Shown here one piece after another: positions 17,578-27,145 of a stretch of 38,092 bases of DNA. The notes under the pieces were generated by a model. It ran no database searches. It was given only the letters and a program-made list of their open reading frames with translations, and was not told the DNA's origin. Source of the stretch: Candidatus Magasanikbacteria bacterium CG10_big_fil_rev_8_21_14_0_10_36_32 (GTDB lineage Bacteria; Patescibacteriota; Patescibacteriia; Magasanikbacterales; GWA2-37-8); assembly GCA_002778465.1 (NCBI GenBank), contig PFBV01000006.1, forward strand, positions 1 through 38,092, given 5' to 3'. The translations under genes were made by a program, and so were the position numbers. Within the stretch, counting starts at the first letter, position 1; the number at the start of each line of letters is the position of its first letter.

Positions 17578-18282
17578 TTAAATAATTTTGTTCTTACCTC
17601 GCTTCGCCGCATACATAAAGCCTAATTTTTTATCAAATCGCGAAGGAAAATTTTGAACACCATAACCACGTTGCCGCAAAATATTTTCAATCTTTTTACA
17701 ATCATCTTTTTTAATATTATGATATTCCATAATTATGGCTCCGACGCATTTAAAATCTTCGTCGCTCCAGTTTGGTAACAATTCATTTTCTTCGCCTTCA
17801 ATATCCATTTTAAGTAAAGAAATTTTCTTAATTTTGAATTTTATTAATAAATCGGATAAGCTGATTGTTTTTACTTTTTGTGAATTTTTTTGTATTTTTT
17901 CAGAATGTGACAAACAATGACGGTGATTATCAGTTGAAATAATCATGTTTCCCTCCCCGCTCGTTACACTCAAAGCCGCGAGAACTGTTTCAATATTACT
18001 AAAATTATTTTCCAAAATATTTTTTTTTAATAAATATTCATTTTCTTTCACCGGTTCCAACGCATAAATTGGCACTTTTTCATTCAACAAACGACAATAT
18101 AATGTAAACAAACCAATATGCGCCCCAACATCTACGATTGGATCTATGGCCTTAATTATAACATCTTCGGCTGACCGATATTCCCGCCATCTAAAAATTT
18201 CCGCCGCCACACTTTGATCCACATCATCACGCGTCAAAACTGATAATATTTTATTGTGTAATTTTAATTCCAGCCTATTCAT
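17578..18282 (-). CDS. FkbM family methyltransferase
   Basis: PIVDVGAHIGLFTLYC, YALEPVKENEYLLKKNI, LLKMDIEGEENELL. Confidence 0.85.
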   Translation of the reverse strand: MNRLELKLHNKILSVLTRDDVDQSVAAEIFRWREYRSAEDVIIKAIDPIVDVGAHIGLFTLYCRLLNEKVPIYALEPVKENEYLLKKNILENNFSNIETVLAALSVTSGEGNMIISTDNHRHCLSHSEKIQKNSQKVKTISLSDLLIKFKIKKISLLKMDIEGEENELLPNWSDEDFKCVGAIIMEYHNIKKDDCKKIENILRQRGYGVQNFPSRFDKKLGFMYAAKRGKNKII

Positions 18283-18285
18283 ATA

Positions 18286-18966
18286 TTAAATCAAATATTT
18301 TTCTGAACTGGGTGGAATTTTTTTTCTTTGTAACATTATAAATTTAACCACAATCATCCCGACTATCAACCACAGGATACCCAAAGCATACCCTGCTATT
18401 ACATCACTCAGATAATGCACTCCTAAATATAAACGGCTGAAACCAACGGCTAAAATTAAAATTATAGCTAATGAATAGAGTAATATTTTATGAACTATTT
18501 TTTTAAAACGTAGAGTTAATAAATAAGCTAAAAAACCATAAAGTGCTAAAGAAATTGCCGCATGTCCGCTAGGAAAAGATGCTGAGGTTTCCAAATAAAC
18601 GGCAATATCCGGTCTAGTTCGCATTAAAGAAATTTTACCCAAAAACACACACGCCTCCGTTCCGACCAAAACAATCCAAAATGGCACAATAAAATGAGAA
18701 CGTTTCCACAAACTCAAACACACAGTTAAAACTGCTGCCAACGCCACAACAAATTTAGCTGCACCCAAAAAAGTCGCTCCCATAAAAATTTTTATCAATT
18801 CTGAAGTCCTCCACAACGACATTGTTTCCATCACCCGTTCATCTAAATCTATTAAAAAAATAGGAGTTGAAACATACCCGCTTACCTTTAAAAATAATAA
18901 AATTAAATATAACAAAATCACCCCCAATAATAGCAGTAACGAAATCCTTAATTTAAAAAAATTCAT
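18286..18966 (-). CDS. PAP2 superfamily phosphatase
   Basis: KISLMRTRPD, ASFPSGHAAISLALYG, SRLYLGVHYLSDVIAGYALG. Confidence 0.9.
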   Translation of the reverse strand: MNFFKLRISLLLLLGVILLYLILLFLKVSGYVSTPIFLIDLDERVMETMSLWRTSELIKIFMGATFLGAAKFVVALAAVLTVCLSLWKRSHFIVPFWIVLVGTEACVFLGKISLMRTRPDIAVYLETSASFPSGHAAISLALYGFLAYLLTLRFKKIVHKILLYSLAIILILAVGFSRLYLGVHYLSDVIAGYALGILWLIVGMIVVKFIMLQRKKIPPSSEKYLI

Positions 18967-18975
18967 AATAAATTA

Positions 18976-19671
18976 TTATTCAATACCACATTCGCCGCGA
19001 AACAATGCCCACTCTTCACATTCCTTTCCATTTTCAAAAATACAAATACCGTACTCACCGCCGCTATTTTTTCGAATATCTAATCTGCCGCCTAAATTTA
19101 TACAGTTGGCTGATGCGGGATTTGCCATTTGCGCGCTGTTCTCATTAAATTTTTTATCTTGCAATTCACCGGCTTTTAATAAATCTGCCTCAGCCTCCAC
19201 TATTCTACCCAACACCCGATAAGCCTCAGCACGATTTATATACGCTTCCGCTAAAAATTCATCCAAAGCAATGGCCCTGGTTGTGTCCATAATCGCCAAT
19301 TCGTAATCGCCCTTATTTAAATAAAGTCGGGCGCGATTTACGTAAGCTTGAACAAATTGCGGATTAATTTCAATGGCTTTATTATAACAAACCATTGCTT
19401 TATTTAAATCAAAATCTTCTTGATTTTCCAATAAAAAAGCAGTGGCAAAATAACCAACATCTGAATTGGGCGCAATTTTAGAAATTGTTGTTCTGTATTT
19501 ATTCTTTAAATCAACATTATCCGTATTGATTGAAAGTTCAAACAACAATTTTGCCTGCTCATAATTTTTTAAACTTTTATCTGTTTGGTATTTACGGTAA
19601 ACAAACACGCTCAAACAAGATACGAAAACAAAAACTACGAGACTAATGAAAAATATTGATCTTTTTAGCAT
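18976..19671 (-). CDS. TPR-repeat protein with C-terminal DUF333-like domain
   Basis: Tandem TPRs; ANPASANCINLGGRLDIRKNSGGEYGICIFENGKECEEWALFRGEC. Confidence 0.8.
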   Translation of the reverse strand: MLKRSIFFISLVVFVFVSCLSVFVYRKYQTDKSLKNYEQAKLLFELSINTDNVDLKNKYRTTISKIAPNSDVGYFATAFLLENQEDFDLNKAMVCYNKAIEINPQFVQAYVNRARLYLNKGDYELAIMDTTRAIALDEFLAEAYINRAEAYRVLGRIVEAEADLLKAGELQDKKFNENSAQMANPASANCINLGGRLDIRKNSGGEYGICIFENGKECEEWALFRGECGIE

Positions 19672-19718
19672 ACAAAAAAATTAAAATCTACTAATATTAT
19701 AACATATTTAGCTAAATA

Positions 19719-19747
19719 TTGACAAAATATTGCAACAATGGTACAAA
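19719..19747 (+). promoter_or_regulatory. Sigma70-type promoter for the small CxxC ORF
   Basis: TTGACA - 17 nt - TACAAA. Confidence 0.5.
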
Positions 19748-19808
19748 TAAATTACGCTCTTTTAATTAACAATTAATTTTTTACACAACAAACTACCGGG
19801 GACTTAAA

Positions 19809-19985
19809 ATGATAATAATTTGCACAGTTTGCGGTAAAATAGTACGCTACATTAAACCCTTAAACAATCGTAGCATTGTCAATGGTAAGTGCGACAAATG
19901 TTATTGTGAGGATGAAGTGCTGGTAGAATATTTAAACAAACAAATTCGCGATTCTGGTAAAAATTTACCGGCGAATAAAAAATAG
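19809..19985 (+). CDS. 58-aa small CxxC zinc-binding-like protein (not in ORF track)
   Basis: MIIICTVCGKIVRYIKPLNNRSIVNGKCDKCYCEDEVLVEYLNKQIRDSGKNLPANKK; promoter-like sequence upstream and terminator downstream. Confidence 0.6.
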   Translation: MIIICTVCGKIVRYIKPLNNRSIVNGKCDKCYCEDEVLVEYLNKQIRDSGKNLPANKK

Positions 19986-20002
19986 TTCTTTTTTACAAAA
20001 AT

Positions 20003-20037
20003 ACCCCCGATTTTACATCGGGGGGTTATTTTTTTAA
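20003..20037 (+). terminator. Rho-independent terminator
   Basis: ACCCCCGAT TTTAC ATCGGGGGGTTATTTTTTT. Confidence 0.75.
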
Positions 20038-20045
20038 TTAAACTT

Positions 20046-20480
20046 CTAAACCATTAATGCTCGCCCACCAATTTCAACCACCAAGTCAGACAATTCACTT
20101 ATTTTGTCGAGCTGATTCGGCATTATTATTTCCTCGGATAACAACTCCATCCTTTCCAAAGCCTCAAATAATCTTTGTTTTCCGCCAGAAGCCAATAGTA
20201 CACAACGTACTCTAGCATCTTGTTCGTTCGGACCGCTCTTAATCAAATGCACTTTTTCCATCGGCAAAAGCAACCTTGTTACTCCGGAAGCGGTCATACC
20301 TATTTTGTCAGCAATATCCACTCTACGCATAGTCTGATTGTCAGCTTGACTTAAACTATGTAAAATTAAAAATTCATTAAAACCCAAACCGCCCAACCCC
20401 CTATCAAACCTACTATTTAAAATCGTTTGCGTTTTAGCTAAATTTATTAAAAATTTTACCAAAGGACTTGTTTTAGACAT
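20046..20480 (-). CDS. MarR family transcriptional regulator
   Basis: LGFNEFLILHSLSQADNQTMRRVDIADKIGMTASGVTRLLLPMEKVHLI winged-helix pattern. Confidence 0.85.
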   Translation of the reverse strand: MSKTSPLVKFLINLAKTQTILNSRFDRGLGGLGFNEFLILHSLSQADNQTMRRVDIADKIGMTASGVTRLLLPMEKVHLIKSGPNEQDARVRCVLLASGGKQRLFEALERMELLSEEIIMPNQLDKISELSDLVVEIGGRALMV

Positions 20481-20509
20481 AATTTAATTGATTAATACTG
20501 AACAAATCA

Positions 20510-20538
20510 ATTATATAACAACTAAATATCATTGTCAA
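20510..20538 (-). promoter_or_regulatory. Consensus sigma70 promoter upstream of marR-like gene
   Basis: Minus strand TTGACA - 17 nt - TATAAT. Confidence 0.75.
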
Positions 20539-20569
20539 TAACGCCTTCTAAAAAAACATTTTATTTTGC

Positions 20570-20640
20570 TCTGGGGGTAGGAATCGAACCTACACTAACC
20601 TCGTTAACAGCGAGGCGTTTTACCATTAAACTACCCCAGA
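20570..20640 (-). tRNA. tRNA-Asn (GTT)
   Basis: TCTGGGG acceptor; anticodon arm CCTCG CTGTTAA CGAGG; T-arm GGTTCGATTCC; no encoded CCA. Confidence 0.9.
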
Positions 20641-20799
20641 ATTTAAAAACCCGCTTTTACGCGAGTTCAATTTGTTTAATCTATAACAAACTCACCCGCT
20701 TAAAAGGGATTATTATTGTTATTATCATTGTAGCGGTTGATTACCTTCATAGATACACATCTTAACATATAACTTATCACGAGTCAAAATTTTTATTTT

Positions 20800-22590
20800 T
20801 TATTCCTTTTTGCGAGATGCTTGGACTCGTCCCGTTTCGGTCAAAATATGTTTACGCAAACGAATGCTTTTTGGAGTGATTTCTAAAAATTCATCCTCAG
20901 CCATAATTTCCAATCCCCTTTCCAATGTTAACTCCATTGGCGGAATAAGTTGAATGGACATATCTGAATTAGATGAACGCATATTAGTTAAATGTTTTCC
21001 TTTAATAGGATTAACCACCATATCTTTTTCCTTAGGCGTAGCCCCGATAACTTGTCCTTCATATACCTCAACATTCGGACCAACAAACAAAATACCGCGT
21101 TCTTGTATGTTAGACAAAGAATATGATAATACTTTTCCTGTTTCACCAGACACAATTGAACCAAACTCACCTTTGTCAATTAAACCGACATGTGGTTTAA
21201 AACCAATCAATTCACTACATAAAATTCCTTCGCCACGCGTATCTACTACAAATTCATTACGATAACCCAACAAACCACGGGTCGGAATTTCATAAATTAA
21301 TCGAGTATGATTTTGTTCTGGTCTCATTTCCAGCATAGTACCCTTTCGCTTGGCTAATTTTTCAATAACATTACCGCAACCTGTGGAAGGAATATCAATA
21401 GTTACTTCTTCAAACGGTTCACACATTATCCCATCAATATCTTTAATAATGACTTGTGGTTGAGAAACTTGCAATTCAAAGCCTTCTCGCCGCATATTTT
21501 CCAATAAAATAGCAATATGCAATTCGCCACGTCCATACACCTTAAAATAATCAACCGGTGAAAAATCAATCTTCAAACCAACATTAACTTCCAATTCTTT
21601 TTCCAAACGCTCTTTAATTTGCCGACTGGTGACATATCTTCCGTCTTGTCCGGCAAAAGGTGAATTATTAACCAAAAAATTAAGTGAGATTGTCGGTTCG
21701 TCAATTTTAATCGCCGGCAATAAATCCTGATTTTCCAAAACACATATTGTGTCTCCAATATAAATATCCGGCAATCCAGCAATCATCACAATATCCCCGG
21801 CGACGGCTTCTGGTGTTTCTTTTCTGAAAATCCCTTCAAAAGTAAACAATTTAGTAATATTACCAGGAATAATTTCACCGGTTTGTTTTTTAATAAAAAC
21901 TTTAGCGCCTGTTTTGATTACACCTTGATATACACGTCCAATACCCAACCGACCCAAATAATTATCATAAGCTAAATTAAACGGCTGAAAAGCAAAAGGC
22001 AAATCGGCATCAACTTTAACCGGAGGAATTTTTTCTAAAATCAAATCTAATAGTGGCATTAGATCATTTGATTCATCTTGTAGATTAATCTTAGCGATTC
22101 CATTTTTAGCAATAGCAAAAACCGTGCTGAAACCAAGTTGTTCGTCATTGGCGCCCAAATCCATAAAAAGTTCTAAAACTTTTTCTTGGGTCCATTCAGG
22201 TCGAGCGGCCGGCTTATCAATTTTATTAATAACCACAATCGGTTTTAAGCCAAGTTCTAGAGATTTTTTTAAAACAAATTTAGTTTGTGGCATTGGACCT
22301 TCTTGAGCATCCACTACCAATAATACTGAATCAATAGAACGCAAAACCCGTTCCACTTCAGAACCAAAATCGGCATGTCCGGGAGTGTCCACAATATTAA
22401 TTTTTGTACCCTTATAAAAAACCGAGGTATTTTTTGAATAAATAGTAATTCCACGCTCTTGTTCAAGCGCGTTAGAATCCATACTCACGGAATCATCTTT
22501 CACCATACCGGTTTGACGCATCAAAGCATCGGTCAACTTTGTTTTCCCGTGATCTACATGAGCGATAATTGCAATATTTCGTATTTCCAT
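20800..22590 (-). CDS. typA: Translational GTPase TypA/BipA
   Basis: [54 protein letters not shown]-terminal BipA-type domain. Confidence 0.95.
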   Translation of the reverse strand: MEIRNIAIIAHVDHGKTKLTDALMRQTGMVKDDSVSMDSNALEQERGITIYSKNTSVFYKGTKINIVDTPGHADFGSEVERVLRSIDSVLLVVDAQEGPMPQTKFVLKKSLELGLKPIVVINKIDKPAARPEWTQEKVLELFMDLGANDEQLGFSTVFAIAKNGIAKINLQDESNDLMPLLDLILEKIPPVKVDADLPFAFQPFNLAYDNYLGRLGIGRVYQGVIKTGAKVFIKKQTGEIIPGNITKLFTFEGIFRKETPEAVAGDIVMIAGLPDIYIGDTICVLENQDLLPAIKIDEPTISLNFLVNNSPFAGQDGRYVTSRQIKERLEKELEVNVGLKIDFSPVDYFKVYGRGELHIAILLENMRREGFELQVSQPQVIIKDIDGIMCEPFEEVTIDIPSTGCGNVIEKLAKRKGTMLEMRPEQNHTRLIYEIPTRGLLGYRNEFVVDTRGEGILCSELIGFKPHVGLIDKGEFGSIVSGETGKVLSYSLSNIQERGILFVGPNVEVYEGQVIGATPKEKDMVVNPIKGKHLTNMRSSNSDMSIQLIPPMELTLERGLEIMAEDEFLEITPKSIRLRKHILTETGRVQASRKKE

Positions 22591-22610
22591 ATGTTAATTA
22601 GAGTTTTTCG

Positions 22611-22639
22611 ATTATACACTAAAATTAGGGTTTTGTCAA
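22611..22639 (-). promoter_or_regulatory. Consensus sigma70 promoter upstream of typA
   Basis: Minus strand TTGACA - 17 nt - TATAAT. Confidence 0.75.
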
Positions 22640-22642
22640 CAT

Positions 22643-22670
22643 AAAAATCCCGTTTTCGTCGGGATTTTTT
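22643..22670. terminator. Terminator-like hairpin
   Basis: AAAAATCCCG...CGGGATTTTTT. Confidence 0.7.
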
Positions 22671-22688
22671 GAATTATTCCGCACTGTG

Positions 22689-22759
22689 CTCGGGGACTTG
22701 GATTCGAACCAAGATAAGCAGCTTCAAAGGCTGCTGTCCTGCCTTTAGACGATCCCCGA
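22689..22759 (-). tRNA. tRNA-Gln (TTG)
   Basis: TCGGGGA/TCCCCGA acceptor; anticodon arm GCAGC CTTTGAA GCTGC; T-arm CTTGG TTCGAAT CCAAG. Confidence 0.9.
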
Positions 22760-22778
22760 GCGCAATGTAGAATTATTT

Positions 22779-22807
22779 ATTATAAAGTCCCTCCTGACGT
22801 CAGGCAA
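22779..22807 (-). promoter_or_regulatory. Probable tRNA-Gln promoter overlapping a 12-bp palindrome
   Basis: Minus strand TTGCCT - 17 nt - TATAAT; CCTGACGTCAGG lies at 22793-22804. Confidence 0.6.
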
Positions 22808-22832
22808 ACAAATAACCCCCCCGATATAACAC

Positions 22833-23741
22833 TTATATCTTTAATTGACGGCGCATGGCCAATAAACTGGATAAAGAGGTTAATAAAAGTACAGCCAACG
22901 CTTGCAAACCGAATATCAAGAATATATGCGAATTATAATAATTTGTCAAGGAGAAACCATTCGGAAAGACCAATAACAAATACGGATCAAGCCAATGTAG
23001 TGCTAAATATATTAAACCAGCGGTAATGGCAATACTAAGCACAGTGAACAAAAAAGACTCTACCAAATAAGGTCCTCGTATAAACCAATTACTGGCGCCA
23101 ACTAAACGTTTAATGCTAATTTCAATCCTATGAGTATAAATAGCCACCCGGACCGTATTAAAAATAATTAAAAAAGCTATAATTAAAAATATTAATGACA
23201 ACCAAAAACCAAGTCGCTCAATTCGATTAGTAATATTCTGAATTTTCTCGATACCCTCCTCATTGCCCTCGTAACTTTTTGCTTCGACTAAATTATCATA
23301 TTCTGGAACATCCATCGCTTGTAAAATTTTCTTATAATCCTCCGGCTCTCTAGTTTTTATAACTAATGTCGGACCAAACGGATTGTCACCTAATTCATTT
23401 AACGCTTCTAATACTTCTGGACTAAGCTGATGCCTACTTTGAAAACTTTCCAACACTTCTTCGCGTGATTGAGTTTTGATTTCTAATACCTCCGGAAAAG
23501 AATTGAGTGTTCTTTTAACTTCGGATACTTCTTGATCAGAAGCTTCGGCTTTAAAATACAAACTGACATTTATTTGTTCCTTTACTAAACCGACCGCCTC
23601 TTTGGTAACCACATCAACCGTCCATAACACATTTACCGACAACAACATCAAAACTAAAATAACAACTGTCATAAAAGACAACCCGGCATTTCTTCCTATT
23701 TCCTGAAAAGCAAATTTTATAACCCGAATAAAAGAAATCAT
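22833..23741 (-). CDS. ftsX: Cell division protein FtsX
   Basis: Four-TM permease with periplasmic domain, adjacent to ftsE; IFNTVRVAIYTHRIEISIKRLVGASNWFIRGPYLVES. Confidence 0.9.
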   Translation of the reverse strand: MISFIRVIKFAFQEIGRNAGLSFMTVVILVLMLLSVNVLWTVDVVTKEAVGLVKEQINVSLYFKAEASDQEVSEVKRTLNSFPEVLEIKTQSREEVLESFQSRHQLSPEVLEALNELGDNPFGPTLVIKTREPEDYKKILQAMDVPEYDNLVEAKSYEGNEEGIEKIQNITNRIERLGFWLSLIFLIIAFLIIFNTVRVAIYTHRIEISIKRLVGASNWFIRGPYLVESFLFTVLSIAITAGLIYLALHWLDPYLLLVFPNGFSLTNYYNSHIFLIFGLQALAVLLLTSLSSLLAMRRQLKI

Positions 23742-23750
23742 ATAAAAAAA

Positions 23751-24431
23751 TTATAAACGGTATTTACCTTCACGTTCGTCACTGACAATTTCACCGCCAC
23801 GCAAAGTGATAACCCGTCGACGTAAACTGTTTACAATTTCACGATTGTGCGTCGCTAACAATACGGTGGTGCCAAATTCATTTATTTTTTTCAATATCTC
23901 AATAATTTCTACAGTATTCAATGAGTCCAAATTACCAGTCGGTTCGTCGCCAATAATAATTTTTGGACGATGAACCAAAGAGCGAGCAATGGCCACTCTC
24001 TGTTGTTCTCCACCAGACAGTTGCTGTGGATAACGATGCATTTTATCTTTTAAACCCACAATTTCTAAAACTTGAGGTACAACTTTGCGAATGCGAGAAC
24101 TGTTTTCTCCAGCCACTTCTAAAGCAAAAGAAATATTTTCGTAAACTGTTTTCTTTGGTAAAAGTTTAAAATCTTGAAAAATTACACCGATCTGACGGCG
24201 TAAAAAAGGAATATTACTTGAATCAATATTTGTAATATCCCAATCGCCTATTGTTATTTTACCTTTGGTCGGATGTTCCTCGGCTATGAGCAGGCGAACT
24301 AAAGTTGTTTTGCCGGTTCCACTTTGTCCTACAATAGACACAAATTCTCCCGCTTCTATATGCAGATTAAGATTTCTCACGCCAATGGACTCGGGATTGT
24401 AAACTTTTGTAACCCCGTGAAGTTTAATCAT
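23751..24431 (-). CDS. ftsE: Cell division ATP-binding protein FtsE
   Basis: Walker A GQSGTGKTT, signature LSGGEQQRVAIARSL, Walker B IIIGDEPTGNLD. Confidence 0.92.
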   Translation of the reverse strand: MIKLHGVTKVYNPESIGVRNLNLHIEAGEFVSIVGQSGTGKTTLVRLLIAEEHPTKGKITIGDWDITNIDSSNIPFLRRQIGVIFQDFKLLPKKTVYENISFALEVAGENSSRIRKVVPQVLEIVGLKDKMHRYPQQLSGGEQQRVAIARSLVHRPKIIIGDEPTGNLDSLNTVEIIEILKKINEFGTTVLLATHNREIVNSLRRRVITLRGGEIVSDEREGKYRL

Positions 24432-24563
24432 ATTCTAAAAAAAATTTCCAATAAAAATCAATAAATAACAATAATTTTACCATATATATTATAACACAAA
24501 ATAATAAAAATCCCAATATGCAAATCACAGGTATATCTGGCATCTTAAATTTAAGTCAACAAT

Positions 24564-24592
24564 TTGACATTTCGCTTAAAAAACATTATAAT
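24564..24592 (+). promoter_or_regulatory. Perfect consensus promoter for tRNA-Thr
   Basis: TTGACA - 17 nt - TATAAT, 12 nt before the tRNA. Confidence 0.8.
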
Positions 24593-24604
24593 TTTGCTTA
24601 AATT

Positions 24605-24677
24605 GCCACCTTAGCTCAGTTGGCAGAGCGACACATTCGTAACGTGTAGGTCCGGGGTTCGATCCCCCGAGGTGGCT
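24605..24677 (+). tRNA. tRNA-Thr (CGT)
   Basis: GCCACCT/AGGTGGC acceptor; anticodon arm ACACA TTCGTAA CGTGT. Confidence 0.92.
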
Positions 24678-24682
24678 CTAAG

Positions 24683-24708
24683 AAATCCCGAATTCCATCG
24701 GGATTTTT
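24683..24708 (+). terminator. Terminator after tRNA-Thr
   Basis: AAATCCCGA...TCGGGATTTTT. Confidence 0.7.
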
Positions 24709-24717
24709 AAATTAAAA

Positions 24718-24741
24718 AACCCACTCTAAATTGAGCGGGTT
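24718..24741 (-). terminator. Terminator of the 24764 gene
   Basis: AACCCACTC...GAGCGGGTT, one mismatch. Confidence 0.55.
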
Positions 24742-24763
24742 AAATATATAAAAATGTAAATTT

Positions 24764-25177
24764 TTAATTAAAACAACGTCTCACATACACTCTCCTATAA
24801 TTCACTCCTTCGGCGTTTTGCCAAAGTCGTCCTCTGGCGGACCATGAAAATTCAAATCGACCATTTATGTCAGCGCACAGATTATGCTCGGTGTTGGAAA
24901 AAATGGTAATAAACAACTTACCCCTGTCTCCCTCGGTTGCAAACTGACAGCGTACGTGTAAACGCGAACCTTTTTGAGTTGAAATTTCCATATAAACTTC
25001 TCGGCCATTGCTAATAATCATATTATAGCAAACTCCATTAAGAGAAAACTTCGGCCTGGCTTTAATTTTTTTCAAGGCAGAATAAACTGCTCGCAAAGCT
25101 AAATTAATAATGGGAATTTCAGAAAATGTCTGGGTGTCACTAATTTTTTTCATTCTTACACTCCTATATGTTGGCAA
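24764..25177 (-). CDS. Hypothetical protein
   Basis: 137-aa ORF with Met at 25153 as alternative start; flanked by a minus-strand terminator. Confidence 0.5.
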   Translation of the reverse strand: MPTYRSVRMKKISDTQTFSEIPIINLALRAVYSALKKIKARPKFSLNGVCYNMIISNGREVYMEISTQKGSRLHVRCQFATEGDRGKLFITIFSNTEHNLCADINGRFEFSWSARGRLWQNAEGVNYRRVYVRRCFN

Positions 25178-25224
25178 AGAACTTTTTGGAATTATTTTAT
25201 ATCACCATTTTAAAATTTAGTCAA

Positions 25225-25557
25225 CTAGTCCAGTGGACATTGACACAGTTTGGCCTTTAAAATTTTTCTCTGCTGACGCATTGAATGTAGAAAAACATCT
25301 TGTACTTTTTTTCCTCTGGCAAATTTTTTATCTAAAGGCGACAAATGTTTATAGTCGCGTCTGATTAATTCCGCCACCAACGCTTCATGTCGCGCGAAAA
25401 GCGCTTTAGTTTTTCCCTGCCAACGCAGAGTTTCAGGATGACGACTATAACCTTTTTTATTCTGACTCAAAATAATCCAAATTGCATGCAATTCTCTATG
25501 TTCGCCTAATAAGTGTTTCCGACACAAGCATTTTGGTGAAATATCCCAAATACGCAT
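25225..25557 (-). CDS. Pyrimidine dimer DNA glycosylase-like (Pyr_excise / T4 endonuclease V-like)
   Basis: MRIWDISPKCLCRKHLLGEHRELHAIWIILSQNKKGYSRHPETLRW resembles the family N-terminus. Confidence 0.55.
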   Translation of the reverse strand: MRIWDISPKCLCRKHLLGEHRELHAIWIILSQNKKGYSRHPETLRWQGKTKALFARHEALVAELIRRDYKHLSPLDKKFARGKKVQDVFLHSMRQQRKILKAKLCQCPLD

Positions 25558-25571
25558 AAAATTTTATTACG

Positions 25572-25642
25572 AGCGGGATACGAGAATCGAACTCGCATCT
25601 CTTGCTTGGGAAGCAAGCATACTACCACTGTACTAATCCCGC
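25572..25642 (-). tRNA. tRNA-Gly (CCC)
   Basis: GCGGGAT/ATCCCGC acceptor; anticodon arm CTTGC TTCCCAA GCAAG. Confidence 0.9.
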
Positions 25643-25651
25643 ATTTAAAAT

Positions 25652-25681
25652 CGCCCCGCCTCGCTTTTGCGGGACGGGGCG
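25652..25681 (-). terminator. GC-rich hairpin downstream of PPIase gene
   Basis: CGCCCCG...CGGGGCG imperfect stem with TTTT loop. Confidence 0.5.
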
Positions 25682-25712
25682 TAATTTCTTAAACTATTAT
25701 TATTCTTTCTGT

Positions 25713-26723
25713 CTATTGTTCCACAACTAAAGCATCAAACGGATTATGCGCTTTTATATATAAATGTATCTGCGCTTTTTTAGTCGTATTTTCTAAATAG
25801 GTTTCTAATGATGGCAAACGGAAAAAAATATGTCTAGCCTTGATTTGCTCCGCTTTGTCTTCCACTTTTTTATCATCAACTCTAACTATGTGAAAACCGT
25901 AAGGAGACTCTATTACCTCCGGACCCAATTCACCTTTTTCCAAAGTAAATACCGCTGCTTCAAATTGAGGAACCATATCTCCTTGACCAAACCAACCCAA
26001 ATCCCCTCCACTGTCAGCAGTCCCGTCTTGGCTATACTGTTTAGCCATATCTTCAAAATTAGCCCCGGCTTGTATTTTTTTCAACACTTCATCCGCCTGC
26101 ATAAACACTTCGTCACGAGATTTTTTATCAGTTGAAATCACATCAGATAATTTCTGTTGCAAAATATAATATTTTATAACTTTATTTTCATATTCTGACA
26201 TGGTCCAACCATATCTTTCTTTTAGCGCGACAGATGCTTCTTCTTCGTTTTTAAATTGCTTCATAATTTGAGCTTTGATTTCATCAGCATCAACCTGTTC
26301 CGCTTTAATATCAAAATTTTTGGCCGCGTCTGAAATTAAAATATTATTCAACAATCTCCACAACACCTGATCAGACATTTGTTCAGCAGTCAAATTTGCA
26401 CTGGCTCCACTATTGGCAATATCGTAAGCTCGCAAAATATTGATTGCTTTTAAATCATCCACAAAATCTGAATACATAATCGTTGTGCCATTAATTTTGG
26501 CTGCCGGCAAACGTAAAATTTTGGCCACCGTATAAGTAAAAGTATCGGTTGATACTTTGGCATAAACTCGATAAATGCCAATTCCGGCAGAAATCAAGAT
26601 TGCTAAAACTATAATTCCGATAATTCCCAAAGCAAACATTTTTACATTGATCATTTCGGCTTTGGTAACACTTTGACTGACCGGTTCTTGCACCGGTGTA
26701 ATGTTGGATTCCTGTTTTTCCAT
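25713..26723 (-). CDS. Parvulin-type peptidyl-prolyl isomerase with SurA-like N-terminal region
   Basis: N-terminal TM; FEDMAKQYSQDGTADSGGDLGWFGQGDMVPQFEAAVFTLEKGELGPEVIESPYGFHIVRV. Confidence 0.9.
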   Translation of the reverse strand: MEKQESNITPVQEPVSQSVTKAEMINVKMFALGIIGIIVLAILISAGIGIYRVYAKVSTDTFTYTVAKILRLPAAKINGTTIMYSDFVDDLKAINILRAYDIANSGASANLTAEQMSDQVLWRLLNNILISDAAKNFDIKAEQVDADEIKAQIMKQFKNEEEASVALKERYGWTMSEYENKVIKYYILQQKLSDVISTDKKSRDEVFMQADEVLKKIQAGANFEDMAKQYSQDGTADSGGDLGWFGQGDMVPQFEAAVFTLEKGELGPEVIESPYGFHIVRVDDKKVEDKAEQIKARHIFFRLPSLETYLENTTKKAQIHLYIKAHNPFDALVVEQ

Positions 26724-26744
26724 ACTTAAAAAATTAAATTTTAT

Positions 26745-27143
26745 TTATTTGTTAAAAAATAATTTCCACCATTTTATAGGATTAGAAATACCTTTCCATT
26801 CTAACACTTTATTTTCTGCCTGTCCATCTTTTTCTACTGCTTGTTGTGGAGAAGTAATGATCGCTTCTTGTTCACCTAATTTTGCCATATTAAAATCAGT
26901 GCGAGCTTTATCTTCTACAAAATTTTTGGACTGAACATATTTTAAAATTTCCAATGATTGAATTTTTTTTGCTTCTAAGCGTTCCGCTTCGTCTTTAAGA
27001 TATTGTATCTCCTGCCGCACCTGATAATCCTGATAATAGGAGCGTAAAAATGCAAAAATAACTAAAATTATCAAAATAATAATTATAATAAAAAACCATT
27101 TGGAATAAAAAAATTTTGCCCATTGACTTTTTTCCGATGCCAT
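26745..27143 (-). CDS. FtsB/DivIC-like septum formation initiator
   Basis: TM followed by coiled-coil and KTDFNMAKLGEQE-like segment (ARTDFNMAKLGEQEAII). Confidence 0.7.
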   Translation of the reverse strand: MASEKSQWAKFFYSKWFFIIIIILIILVIFAFLRSYYQDYQVRQEIQYLKDEAERLEAKKIQSLEILKYVQSKNFVEDKARTDFNMAKLGEQEAIITSPQQAVEKDGQAENKVLEWKGISNPIKWWKLFFNK

Positions 27144-27145
27144 AT

